DNA of 64,000 nucleotides from Streptomyces novaecaesareae. GTDB taxonomy: Bacteria > Actinomycetota > Actinomycetes > Streptomycetales > Streptomycetaceae. The notes under the pieces are model-generated. The model was given only the letters and a program-made list of their open reading frames with translations. It had not been told where the DNA came from and did no database searches. This document shows positions 36,763-44,643 of the stretch, piece after piece. The stretch lies in assembly GCF_000716875.1 (NCBI RefSeq), contig NZ_JNWQ01000004.1, positions 62,001 through 126,000 of the forward strand, in the 5' to 3' direction. A program made the translations under genes and the position numbers. The first letter of the stretch is position 1; every line of letters begins with the position of its first letter.

Positions 36763-38394
36763 TCAGTTGACGTTGACGCCGCTCCACGCGGCCGCGACCG
36801 CGTTGTACTCGGCGCTGCCGGCGCCGTACAGGTCGCTCGCGGCCTTCAGGGTGCCGGTGCGGGCACCCGCGTAGTTGGTGGTGGAGGTGAAGTAGACGGT
36901 CAGCGCGCGGTACCAGATCTGCGCGGCCTTGGCCCGGCCGATGCCGGTGAGCGTCGAGCCGTCGGCGGTCGGGCTGTTGTAGCTGAACCCGTTGATGGTC
37001 TTCGCGCCGCTGCCCTCGGAGAGCAGGTAGAAGAAGTGGTTGGCCACGCCCGAGGAGTAGTGGACGTCCAGGTTGCCGACACCGGAGGACCAGTAGTCGG
37101 CCGAGCCGCCGTCCTTGCTGGGCTCGTCCATGTAGCGCAGCGGGCTGCCGTCGCCGTTCAGGTCGATCAGCTCGCCGATCCAGTAGTTCGGCGGGTTGGC
37201 GGGCAGGTTGGCGTAGAACTCGACCATGGTGCCGAAGATGTCGGAGGTGGCCTCGTTGAGGCCGCCGGACTCGCCGGAGTAGTTGAGGTTGGCGGTCGCG
37301 GCGGTCACGCCGTGGCTCATCTCGTGGCCGGCCACGTCGATCTCGGTGAGCGGGTGGGTGTTGCCGCTGCCGTCGCCGTAGGACATGCAGAAGCAGGCGT
37401 CGCTCCAGAACGCGTTCACGTAGTTGGAGCCGTAGTGGACCCGGCTGGTCGCGCCGACGCCGTTGTTCTTGATGCCGTTGCGGCCGAAGGTGTTCTTGTA
37501 GAAGTCCCAGGTGGCCGCCGCGCCGAACTGGGCGTCCACGGCGGCGGACTCGGAGTTGGACGCCAGGCCGTTGCCGAAGCTGTTGGTCGAGTTGGCGACC
37601 AGCGTGCCGCTGCCGGAGGTCCGGTTCTTCAGGTTGACGGTCGACTGGCCGCCGCGGGTGGCGTCCTTCAGCTGGTACGAGGTGCCGCTCTGGGTGGTGG
37701 TCAGCGGGACGGTGCCGACGAAGACGCCCTTGCCGCTGCCCGAGGCGGTCTGCACCTGCTCGTGGGTGGAGAGGACCTGGCCGGTCGCGGCGTCGGTCAC
37801 CAGCAGCTGGCTGCTCGGGGTGCCGTCGGCGCGCTCGCCCTCGACGGTGGTGCGGTACGCCAGGCGCGGGCTGCCGTCGCTGGCCCAGACGACCAGCTCG
37901 GCCTTGCCGGTCTGGTGCACGGCCGTCAGGGGGGACTCGTCCTTGTCGGCGGCGACGCCGACGGTGGCCTGCACGGCGCCGGTCGCCTGGGCGGCGGCCT
38001 TGTCGGCGGGGATCTGCGGGCTGAGGCTCGGCAGGGCGATCTGCGCGCCGGTGGCCTTGTCCACGGAGGTGGTCGAGCCGTCCGCCTTCTGGTGCACCAC
38101 CAGGTCTCCACCCAGGACCGGGAGCCCGGCGAAGGTGCGCTCGTAGCGGAAGTGGCGGGTGCCGTCGGCGTCCACCACGGCGTCCTTGGCCACCAGCTGC
38201 TCCTGGCCGCTCAGGGCCAGGGAGTGGGCCAGCTTGCCGGCCTGGCCGTTCGCCAGGGCGAGCAGGTCGGCGAGCCGGTCGCCGGACCGGGCGTGCGAGA
38301 CAGGGTCCGCCATGGCCGTGCCGCCCACCTGGACGACACCGGTGAGCAGGGCGGTGGCGGAGAGTACGGCGACTGCGGCGAGCTTTCGCTTCAC
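36763..38394 (-). CDS. Secreted M4 family metallopeptidase 2
   Basis: A 543-residue prepro-protease. The signal peptide MKRKLAAVAVLSATALLTGV is almost the same as in protease 1, and the propeptide follows. The catalytic domain has HEMSH at residues 357-361 and Glu381 in GGLNEATSD. The two mature domains are very similar through GIKNNGVGA, NAFW-D-CFCM-YGDGSGNTHPLT and DIFGTMVE. The GTG at 38394 is preceded by GGAAGGA. Tandem arrangement, same strand and shared upstream blocks show a local duplication that included the promoter. Confidence 0.95.
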   Translation of the reverse strand: MKRKLAAVAVLSATALLTGVVQVGGTAMADPVSHARSGDRLADLLALANGQAGKLAHSLALSGQEQLVAKDAVVDADGTRHFRYERTFAGLPVLGGDLVVHQKADGSTTSVDKATGAQIALPSLSPQIPADKAAAQATGAVQATVGVAADKDESPLTAVHQTGKAELVVWASDGSPRLAYRTTVEGERADGTPSSQLLVTDAATGQVLSTHEQVQTASGSGKGVFVGTVPLTTTQSGTSYQLKDATRGGQSTVNLKNRTSGSGTLVANSTNSFGNGLASNSESAAVDAQFGAAATWDFYKNTFGRNGIKNNGVGATSRVHYGSNYVNAFWSDACFCMSYGDGSGNTHPLTEIDVAGHEMSHGVTAATANLNYSGESGGLNEATSDIFGTMVEFYANLPANPPNYWIGELIDLNGDGSPLRYMDEPSKDGGSADYWSSGVGNLDVHYSSGVANHFFYLLSEGSGAKTINGFSYNSPTADGSTLTGIGRAKAAQIWYRALTVYFTSTTNYAGARTGTLKAASDLYGAGSAEYNAVAAAWSGVNVN

Positions 38395-38890
38395 GGACGA
38401 GTCCTTCCGGGAAACCGCGTGTGGGCGCGGTCGCACCTCGTCCCGGGGGCCGGGGTCGGCACCTGAGGGGCGGGACGGGCACTGACGTGCGAGGCCCCGA
38501 GCGGTCGAACGGCTGGCCACCGGTGGGTGGGGGTGGTGGCTACCGGACGGGGTTGGCGGAAAGCATGACAATCGAGCAAATGAAATGACAGGTCTTGCTC
38601 ATGAATTGGCCAAGTCCCGCCAAGGCAAAGGAATGTGAACGGGTCGGCAAAAGGGGCGAATCACCCCGCCTTGCAGCGGGTTGCCGTCCGAACCGAGGCC
38701 TGCCGAAGCGGCGTTGGCGCGATCGGCGACCAACCCCGTTGCGCCGCAGGCCCGTTGCGGTACGTTCACATCGCTGCAATGTCCTGGTATGGACCTGGCC
38801 GTCCGATTGGCGGGATCCCGCCACGTGTCCCGCTTGTCCACCATCAGGACAGCTGGTATCACCCGCTCCGTACGCCGGTACGGTTGGAAG
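38395..38890. other. 496-base divergent region, protease 2 and absC-like gene
   Basis: It carries the conserved protease promoter block (38562-38624) and, close to the MarR gene, the TACGGT -10 candidate at 38879-38884. No gene is supported; a longer open frame upstream of the MarR start is not conserved in character. Confidence 0.5.
38562..38624 (-). promoter_or_regulatory. Conserved promoter block, protease 2
   Basis: AGCATGACAATCG (38562-38574), GACAGG (38587-38592), ATTGGCCA (38605-38612) and GCCAAG (38619-38624) match protease 1 in sequence and spacing. It begins 168 bases before the start codon. Confidence 0.6.
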
Positions 38891-39439
38891 GTGGCCAAGC
38901 CCCTCGCTCTCGACTTCGACCCGATCGCCCGCGCCGACGAGCTGTGGACCCGCCGCTGGGGCGGAGTCCCCTCGATGGCGGCGATCACCTCGATCATGCG
39001 CGCCCACCAGATCCTGCTGTCCCGGGTGGACGCGGTGCTCAAGCCGTACGGGCTGACCTTCGCCCGCTACGAGGCACTGGTGCTGCTGACCTTCAGTCGG
39101 ACCGGGGAGCTCTCGCTCTCCAAGGTCGGCGAGCGGCTCATGGTCCACCCGACCAGCGTGACCAACACCGTCGACCGCCTGGAGCGGGCCGGCCTGGTCG
39201 CCCGCCGCCCCAACCCGCTGGACGGCCGCGGCGTGCTGGCCGCGATCACCGAACGCGGCCGCGAGGTGGTCGAGGAGGCCACCCGGGAGCTGATGGCGAT
39301 GGAGTTCGGGCTGGAGGAGTACGGCCCCGAGCAGTGCCGCCAGGTGTTCGAGCTGCTCAGGCCGCTGCGGGTCGCGGCCGGCGACTTCGACGAGTCCCGC
39401 GGGGCCGCGGCGGAGGGGGCTGCGGAGGGGAGGCTGTGA
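38891..39439 (+). CDS. absC: MarR-family regulator, AbsC-like
   Basis: The 182-residue MarR protein has a winged helix with LTFARYEALVLLTFSRTGELSLSKVG, VHPTSVTNTVDRLERAGLV and the wing PLDGRGVLAAIT. In S. coelicolor AbsC (SCO5405) is a MarR regulator needed for antibiotic production. Gene order here (filP, scy, mce, meaB, then this gene next to DUF3817) supports orthology, but I cannot align the proteins. GTG 38891 gives the family N-terminus MAKPLALDFDPIARADELW-like. A TACGGT box ends six bases before it and no ribosome site fits, so it is probably leaderless. Confidence 0.72.
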   Translation: MAKPLALDFDPIARADELWTRRWGGVPSMAAITSIMRAHQILLSRVDAVLKPYGLTFARYEALVLLTFSRTGELSLSKVGERLMVHPTSVTNTVDRLERAGLVARRPNPLDGRGVLAAITERGREVVEEATRELMAMEFGLEEYGPEQCRQVFELLRPLRVAAGDFDESRGAAAEGAAEGRL

Positions 39440-39515
39440 GGGCGGCTACCCTCGTGGGAGCGGTGCGCGGATCCGGGCGTACCCGCCGAAACTGCCGAGC
39501 GAGGCGAGGAAGAGT

Positions 39516-39857
39516 ATGAAGGCGACCCCCCTGCTGGGCTGGTACCGGGCCCTGGCGATTGCCACCGGTGTGGCACTGCTGGTGTTCTGCGGCTTCATGG
39601 TCGCGAAGTACGGCTTCGGCAAGGCCGAGGAAGTGACCACCTACGTCGCGATGCTGCACGGCTACCTGTACATCGGGTACTTCGTGGTGACCTTCCTGCT
39701 CGGGCAGAAGCTGAAGTGGCCGCTCGGCCGGCTGGTGCTGACCCTGGCGGCGGGGTGCATCCCGTTCCTCTCCTTCGTCTTCGAGCGCAAGGTGGCCGGC
39801 GAGGCCGCCGAGAAGCTGACGGCGGGCGCGGGTGCCCGCCAGCCGGCCGGCGTCTGA
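39516..39857 (+). CDS. DUF3817 membrane protein (second copy)
   Basis: The 113-residue protein has three membrane helices (YRALAIATGVALLVFCGFMV, MLHGYLYIGYFVVTFLLG, GRLVLTLAAGCIPFLSFVFERK), with the same H-G and F-E-R-K landmarks as the copy at 34307. GAGGAAG sits just before the ATG. It lies 76 bases after the MarR gene on the same strand and could be co-transcribed. A hairpin follows. Confidence 0.85.
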   Translation: MKATPLLGWYRALAIATGVALLVFCGFMVAKYGFGKAEEVTTYVAMLHGYLYIGYFVVTFLLGQKLKWPLGRLVLTLAAGCIPFLSFVFERKVAGEAAEKLTAGAGARQPAGV

Positions 39858-39870
39858 GCCGAGAACCCGC

Positions 39871-39907
39871 GAGAGGGCCCCTTCCCCACATCGGGGGAGG
39901 GGCTCTC
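39871..39907 (+). terminator. Terminator after DUF3817 (second copy)
   Basis: GAGAG-GG-CCCCTTCCCC pairs with GGGGGAGGGG-CTCTC around ACATC, with a 2-base bulge and one G-T pair. Confidence 0.75.
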
Positions 39908-39976
39908 TCGGCGTTCCGGGGTGCTCCCCGCTCTCCCCGTCGCCCGCCGGAGGCGCCCCCCTCCGACCTGCTGCCA

Positions 39977-40006
39977 TCGACAAGTACTAGGACGTCCGAG
40001 TAAATT
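39977..40006 (+). promoter_or_regulatory. icmA promoter
   Basis: TCGACA (39977-39982) and TAAATT (40001-40006) are 18 bases apart. Start of transcription would be near 40013, 61 bases before the ATG. Confidence 0.6.
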
Positions 40007-40023
40007 AGTAGGACGTCCTAATA
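39986..40023. promoter_or_regulatory. Tandem operator over the icmA promoter
   Basis: Two 17-base units fit A-S-TAGGACGTCC-N-A-R-TA, at 39986-40002 and 40007-40023, period 21 bases. The core GGACGTCC is palindromic. Copy one fills the promoter spacer and -10 edge; copy two covers the predicted transcription start. Confidence 0.65.
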
Positions 40024-40073
40024 GCTGTGCCGCCCCGTCGCCGTGGCGGCCGTACGGAGCGGAGTTCGGGGTC

Positions 40074-41759
40074 ATGGACGCCGAGGAGATCGAGCGCGGA
40101 CGGCAGCGCTGGCAGCAGCGGTACGACAAGGCCCGCAAGCGGGACGCGGACTTCACCACCCTCTCCGGCGACGAGGTCGAGCCGGTCTACGGCCCGCCCG
40201 CCGGGCAGGCCTACGAGGGCTTCGAGCGGATCGGTTGGCCGGGCGAGTACCCGTACACCCGCGGCCTGCACCCCACCGGCTACCGGGGCCGCACCTGGAC
40301 CATCCGCCAGTTCGCCGGCTTCGGCAACGCGCAGCAGACCAACGAGCGCTACCGGATGATCCTGGACGCGGGCGGCGGCGGCCTCTCGGTCGCCTTCGAC
40401 ATGCCCACCCTCATGGGCTACGACTCCGACGACCCCAAGTCGCTCGGCGAGGTCGGCCACTGCGGCGTGGCCATCGACTCGGCGGCCGACATGGAAGTGC
40501 TGTTCCAGGGCATCCCGCTCGGCGAGGTCACGACCTCGATGACGATCAGCGGCCCGGCCGTCCCGATCTTCTGCATGTACCTGGTCGCCGCCGAGCGCCA
40601 GGGCGTGGACCCGGCGGTGCTCAACGGCACCCTGCAGACGGACATCTTCAAGGAGTACATCGCGCAGAAGGAGTGGCTCTTCGCCCCCGAGCCGCACCTG
40701 CGCCTGATCGGCGACCTGATGGCGTACTGCGCCGAGGGCATCCCCGCGTACAAGCCGCTGTCCGTCTCCGGCTACCACATCCGCGAGGCCGGGGCGACGG
40801 CCGCGCAGGAGCTGGCGTACACCCTGGCGGACGGCTTCGGCTACGTCGAGCTGGGCCTGTCCCGGGGCCTGGACGTGGACGTCTTCGCGCCCGGCCTGTC
40901 CTTCTTCTTCGACGCGCACCTGGACTTCTTCGAGGAGATCGCCAAGTTCCGCGCCGCCCGCCGGATCTGGGCCCGCTGGATGCGCGACCGCTTCGGCGCC
41001 AAGACCGACAAGGCGCAGTGGCTGCGCTTCCACACCCAGACCGCGGGTGTCTCGCTCACCGCGCAGCAGCCGTACAACAACGTGGTCCGCACCGCCGTCG
41101 AGGCGCTGGCCGCGGTGCTCGGCGGCACCAACTCGCTGCACACCAACGCCCTGGACGAGACCCTGGCGCTGCCCTCCGAGCAGGCCGCCGAGATCGCCCT
41201 GCGCACCCAGCAGGTGCTGATGGAGGAGACCGGCGTCGCCAACGTGGCCGACCCGCTGGGCGGTTCCTGGTACGTCGAGGCGCTGACCGACCGGATCGAG
41301 CAGCAGGCCGAGGCGATCTTCCGGCGGATCCTGGACAAGGGCCGGGAGGACCACGAGATCGGCCCGATCACCTCCGGCATCCTGCGCGGCATCGAGGAGG
41401 GCTGGTTCACCGGGGAAATCGCCGAGGCGGCCTTCCAGTACCAGCAGGGCGTGGAGAAGGGCGAGAAGCGCGTGGTCGGCGTCAACTGCCACCCGCGCAG
41501 CGTCACTCCCGAGCTGGAGATCCTGCGGGTCAGCCACGAGGTCGAGCGCGAGCAGGTTCGCGTGCTGGGCGAGCGCAAGGCGGCGCGGGACGAGGCGGCC
41601 GTCCGGGCCGGGCTGGACGCCATGCTGGCGGCGGCGCGCTCGGGCGAGTCGATGATCCCGCCGATGCTGGACGCGGTGCGCGCCGAGGCGACGCTGGGCG
41701 AGATCTGCAACGCGCTGCGGCAGGAGTGGGGGACGTACCAGGAGAACGCGGCGTTCTGA
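40074..41759 (+). CDS. icmA: Isobutyryl-CoA mutase large subunit
   Basis: The B12-dependent mutase interconverts isobutyryl-CoA and n-butyryl-CoA. The 561-residue protein is the TIM-barrel substrate subunit without a B12-binding domain, so it needs a separate small subunit (IcmB), which is not in this window. Two residues separate it from methylmalonyl-CoA mutase: Phe80 ([10 protein letters not shown], Tyr in methylmalonyl-CoA mutase) and Gln198 (YIAQKEWLF, Arg in that enzyme), both at the positions known for IcmA. ATG 40074 has GGAG nine bases upstream. The adenosyltransferase (5.97 kb) and MeaB (28.5 kb) could serve it. Confidence 0.92.
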   Translation: MDAEEIERGRQRWQQRYDKARKRDADFTTLSGDEVEPVYGPPAGQAYEGFERIGWPGEYPYTRGLHPTGYRGRTWTIRQFAGFGNAQQTNERYRMILDAGGGGLSVAFDMPTLMGYDSDDPKSLGEVGHCGVAIDSAADMEVLFQGIPLGEVTTSMTISGPAVPIFCMYLVAAERQGVDPAVLNGTLQTDIFKEYIAQKEWLFAPEPHLRLIGDLMAYCAEGIPAYKPLSVSGYHIREAGATAAQELAYTLADGFGYVELGLSRGLDVDVFAPGLSFFFDAHLDFFEEIAKFRAARRIWARWMRDRFGAKTDKAQWLRFHTQTAGVSLTAQQPYNNVVRTAVEALAAVLGGTNSLHTNALDETLALPSEQAAEIALRTQQVLMEETGVANVADPLGGSWYVEALTDRIEQQAEAIFRRILDKGREDHEIGPITSGILRGIEEGWFTGEIAEAAFQYQQGVEKGEKRVVGVNCHPRSVTPELEILRVSHEVEREQVRVLGERKAARDEAAVRAGLDAMLAAARSGESMIPPMLDAVRAEATLGEICNALRQEWGTYQENAAF

Positions 41760-41779
41760 CCGCGTGACCGTCACGTGAG

Positions 41780-41821
41780 CGGCGGAGCCGCCGTACGGAT
41801 TTCCGTACGGCGGCTCCGCCG
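41780..41821. terminator. Bidirectional terminator, 19-bp perfect stem
   Basis: The arms 41780-41798 and 41803-41821 are perfectly complementary around ATTT. It lies between icmA and the convergent TetR gene. Confidence 0.92.
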
Positions 41822-41834
41822 TGCCCGGGTGCCC

Positions 41835-42545
41835 TCAGCCGGTGGCGAGTGCGCCGAGCAGCAGGTCGGTGAAGCGGCGGGTCCACGCCGGGGTGATCGG
41901 CTCGCCGCTGACCAGGACGCGGTGTTCGACCGTGCCCGCGATGGTGTCGAAGATGATGTCGACCTCCTCGCGGGCCGACTCGGCGTCGGTGTCGGCCTCC
42001 AGTTCGCCGCGCGCCTGGGCGGCCGCCCGGCCCTGGCGGACCAGCCGCTTCTGCGGGTCCACGATGGCCTCGCGGATCCGGCGGTGCAGCTGCCGGTCGC
42101 GGATGCCCTCGGCGAACAGCGCGAGCAGCGCGGCCTGGGTCTCGGGGCGGGCCAGCAGGTCGGCGAACTGGGCCACCACGGCCTCGATGTCGGCCCGCAG
42201 GCTGCCGAGGTCGGGCATCACCAGTTCGTCGAAGAGGGTGGCGACGGCGTCGACCACGAGCTCGTTCTTGGACGGCCAGCGGCGGTAGAGGGTGGTCTTG
42301 GCGACGCCGGCCCGGCTCGCCACGTGGCCCATGGTCAGTCCGCCCCAGCCGAGTTCGGCGAGGGCCTCGCGGGTGGCGTCGAGGATCGCGCGGTCGGCGG
42401 CGGCGCTGCGCGGTCGGCCCTTGGCGCGGGCGGCGTTGGCGGCCTCCGGGGCCGTCGTGCTCGCGGCGGCCGGGGCGGTGCTCGCCCGGGCCGGGCACGC
42501 CGGGCGCAGGCTCTCCGGGCTCGCGGGGGGCTGGGCGGCCGGCAC
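41835..42545 (-). CDS. TetR-family transcriptional regulator
   Basis: The 236-residue protein has an Ala/Pro-rich N-terminus of about 40 residues, then a TetR DNA-binding domain: ILDATREALAELGWGGLTMGH, VASRAGVAKTTLYRRWPSKNEL. The C-terminal domain (residues 120-236) is typical ligand-binding helices. AAGGAGG four bases before the GTG at 42545 picks this start over the longer open frame. It converges with icmA. A TTACTTACCAGTA sequence 18 bases upstream of its start could be its own operator. Whether it controls icmA is open, because the icmA repeat is not found in its own promoter. Confidence 0.85.
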   Translation of the reverse strand: MPAAQPPASPESLRPACPARASTAPAAASTTAPEAANAARAKGRPRSAAADRAILDATREALAELGWGGLTMGHVASRAGVAKTTLYRRWPSKNELVVDAVATLFDELVMPDLGSLRADIEAVVAQFADLLARPETQAALLALFAEGIRDRQLHRRIREAIVDPQKRLVRQGRAAAQARGELEADTDAESAREEVDIIFDTIAGTVEHRVLVSGEPITPAWTRRFTDLLLGALATG

Positions 42546-42562
42546 CGGGCCTCCTTGCGCTG

Positions 42563-42576
42563 TACTGGTAAGTAAC
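42563..42576. promoter_or_regulatory. TACTGGTAAGTA inverted repeat before the TetR gene
   Basis: On the minus strand it reads GTTACTTACCAGTAC, with TACT/AGTA arms. It lies 18 bases before the TetR start, a usual place for an autoregulatory site. A similar sequence is at 44190-44203. Confidence 0.45.
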
Positions 42577-42702
42577 TTGGGTGGGGCAGGTAACGGTAGC
42601 GACTGTTGGCCGATTCGGGCAGCCGGGCCGCCCGGGAAAGTGGGGCAGGTCACGTCCCCGAACCGTCGGTTGGGCTTGCGGGCGGGGCACCGGCTCCAGT
42701 TA

Positions 42703-42719
42703 CGCTACGACTCGTAGCG
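42703..42719. promoter_or_regulatory. 17-bp perfect palindrome before the thioredoxin gene
   Basis: CGCTACGACTCGTAGCG has perfect 8-bp arms around a central C. It lies 190 bases before the start of the thioredoxin gene. Its binding protein is unknown. Confidence 0.5.
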
Positions 42720-42908
42720 AAAGCAGTGACAACCAGGCGCCGCACCCGTGGGACGGGGCGGCGCAGGCGCGGGTGGGGATCCGCGCCGAACGGTTCAGGC
42801 TACCGGGGGAGGGGCGCCGCGACCGGAAACCCGCACCGCGCGGCCCGCGCGGGGCGACTTTCCCGAGGTTGGTGCCCGCGAGCAGCGCGGACGGGGGAGG
42901 ATGGTGCC

Positions 42909-43910
42909 ATGCAGCCACGGAATTCGCGTCTCAACAGCTCCGCCCTGCGCGGTGCGGTCGACCTCGCCGCAGTGAAGGCGGCCGGCGAGGCCGCCCAGAA
43001 GGCCGAGCAGGCCCGGGCCGAGCGGGCCCGTCAGGCGGCCGCCGCCGAAGCGGACGGCTCCGCCGTCGCCCAGCCCGTCCACCAGCTCGTCATCGACGTC
43101 ACCGAGGACACCTTCGAGGCCGAGGTCGTCCAGCGCTCCACCGAGGTGCCGGTCGTCATCGACTTCTGGGCCGAGTGGTGCGGCCCCTGCAAGCAGCTCA
43201 GCCCGATCCTGGAGGGCCTGGCCGAGGAGTACGCCGGCCGCTTCGTGCTCGCCAAGATCGACGTGGACTCCAACCAGCTGCTCGCCCAGCAGTTCGGCAT
43301 CCAGGGCATCCCGGCCGTGATGGCCGTGGTGGCCGGCCAGCTGGTGCCGCTGTTCCAGGGGGCGGAGAGCGCCGCCAACGTCCGCAAGGTGCTGGACCAG
43401 CTGATCCTGGTCGCCGAGCAGCGCTTCGGCGTGTCCGGCCCGTCCGGCGGCGCGGTCGCCCCGGGCGAGGTCCCGGCCGCCGCCCCGCAGCGCCCCGAGG
43501 ACCCGGCGCTGTCCGCCGCGCACGACGCGCTGGACGCCGGCGACCTGGGCGGAGCCATCCAGGCGTACAAGAACGTGCTGGCCGACGAGCCGGGCAACAC
43601 CGAGGCCAAGTTGGGCCTGGCCCAGGCCGAGCTGCTGCAGCGGATCGAGGGCCTGGACCTGCAGTCCGTCCGGGCGGCGGCCGCCGCCGACCCGAAGGAC
43701 GTCGGGATCCAGCTCCAGGCGGCCGACCTGGACCTGGTCGGCGGCCACGTCGAGGACGCCTTCGGGCGCCTGGTGGACACCGTCGGGCGGACGGCCGGCG
43801 AGGACCGGGACGCGGCCCGGCTGCGCCTGCTGGAGCTGTTCGAGGTGATCGGCCCGGAGGACCCGCGGGTCGTCGCGGCCCGTGCGGCGCTGGCGCGCGT
43901 GCTGTTCTGA
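42909..43910 (+). CDS. Thioredoxin-domain protein with C-terminal TPR-like region (YbbN/CnoX type)
   Basis: The 333-residue protein has a charged Ala-rich N-terminus (1-55), a thioredoxin fold with active site WCGPC (Cys91, Cys94), VDSNQLLAQQFGIQGIPAVM with the cis-proline, then a helical repeat region from about 195 (HDALDAGDLGGAIQAYKNVL) to the end. This is the YbbN/CnoX arrangement: a holdase-type chaperone with thioredoxin domain, here keeping both Cys. GGAGG sits eight bases before the ATG. A 17-bp terminator follows. Confidence 0.9.
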   Translation: MQPRNSRLNSSALRGAVDLAAVKAAGEAAQKAEQARAERARQAAAAEADGSAVAQPVHQLVIDVTEDTFEAEVVQRSTEVPVVIDFWAEWCGPCKQLSPILEGLAEEYAGRFVLAKIDVDSNQLLAQQFGIQGIPAVMAVVAGQLVPLFQGAESAANVRKVLDQLILVAEQRFGVSGPSGGAVAPGEVPAAAPQRPEDPALSAAHDALDAGDLGGAIQAYKNVLADEPGNTEAKLGLAQAELLQRIEGLDLQSVRAAAAADPKDVGIQLQAADLDLVGGHVEDAFGRLVDTVGRTAGEDRDAARLRLLELFEVIGPEDPRVVAARAALARVLF

Positions 43911-44047
43911 GTCCGGTTCGGGCCCGGTTCGGGCCCGGCTCGGTCCGGTTCCGGCGTGTGCTCTGGCACGGCGGATGACCTGCGGTGTCGCCGGGTGATT
44001 TGGCGACAATCCGGTCAACCGGACAGACGTTTACCAAATCTTGATTT

Positions 44048-44086
44048 CACCCGTGGGTGGTCACACACAGTGACCACCCACGGGTG
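44048..44086 (+). terminator. Terminator, 17-bp perfect stem plus T run
   Basis: CACCCGTGGGTGGTCAC (44048-44064) pairs with GTGACCACCCACGGGTG (44070-44086) across ACACA, followed by TTTC. It is 137 bases after the thioredoxin gene. Confidence 0.88.
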
Positions 44087-44189
44087 TTTCGCTCGTGTTT
44101 CCGGTAGATTTCGCCGTCACGATTCCTCCAAGACGTCACGCACGGTGCAAATCGCACGCATTTCATGATCGACGTCACCGGATGTTGCA

Positions 44190-44203
44190 TTACCCGTCAG
44201 TAA
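44190..44203. promoter_or_regulatory. TTACCCGTCAGTAA inverted repeat
   Basis: TTAC and GTAA arms are separated by six bases. It agrees with the sequence before the TetR gene at TTAC and CAGTA. It lies about 440 bases before the DUF6230 operon. Confidence 0.4.
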
Positions 44204-44643
44204 GGCACCTCTTGTGCTTCGCCCGGGATTCAAGCACGATCGGCGACGCCCGGTCCCAGACTCCACACCCTCCGACAGCCGGTCGGCACGCGGAGCGCGG
44301 GATCCCCACCGGGCGATCCGCCGGCCCCGGCCGGCGGTAGGGAGGGCAGGGGGGTATCCGCGGTCCCACGGCGGTTCCTGTCCTTCGACCGGCCGCGCGG
44401 CCCTGCGCGGTCGCTGGTTGTCGCTCGGGGGTGATCGCCGATGTCGTCGGTCCTGCCCGCCGCCCCACAAGGACGGCCGGCGCTCGGCCGGGAGGGCCGC
44501 TGTACGCAGGCCGCTCCCGCGTCCGACGACGCCCAAGGCGCTCTCCGCTACCGAGGACGTAGCTCTCTCCCATCCCAGGCCCCCACCGGCGCTGGACGCG
44601 CCGCCGGGGAGCCGGAGATGTACGTCCTAGAAGGAGGACTCGC

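Larger units (their letters stand above)
42546..42908. other. 363-base divergent region, TetR and thioredoxin genes
   Basis: It contains an inverted repeat next to the TetR gene and a 17-bp palindrome nearer the thioredoxin gene, each listed separately. No gene is seen. Confidence 0.55.
43911..44643. other. 733-base intergenic region
   Basis: It holds the thioredoxin terminator and two GACGTCAC copies (44132-44139, 44171-44178). It also holds a TTAC...GTAA inverted repeat at 44190-44203, and a long GC-rich leader before the DUF6230 gene. No protein gene is supported. Confidence 0.55.

Noticed and set aside
36365..38482. In-frame open extension joining protease 1 to sequence antisense or out of phase with protease 2
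   Set aside because: A signal peptide with a good ribosome site starts at 36364, and a terminator and promoter block lie between the two proteases. The extension is low-complexity.
38681..38890. N-terminal extension of the absC-like gene
   Set aside because: The extension has unrelated composition and a -10 box lies at 38879-38884, inside it.
42703..42719. Palindrome considered as a terminator of the TetR gene
   Set aside because: It is upstream of the TetR start, not downstream, and has no loop; an operator is more likely.
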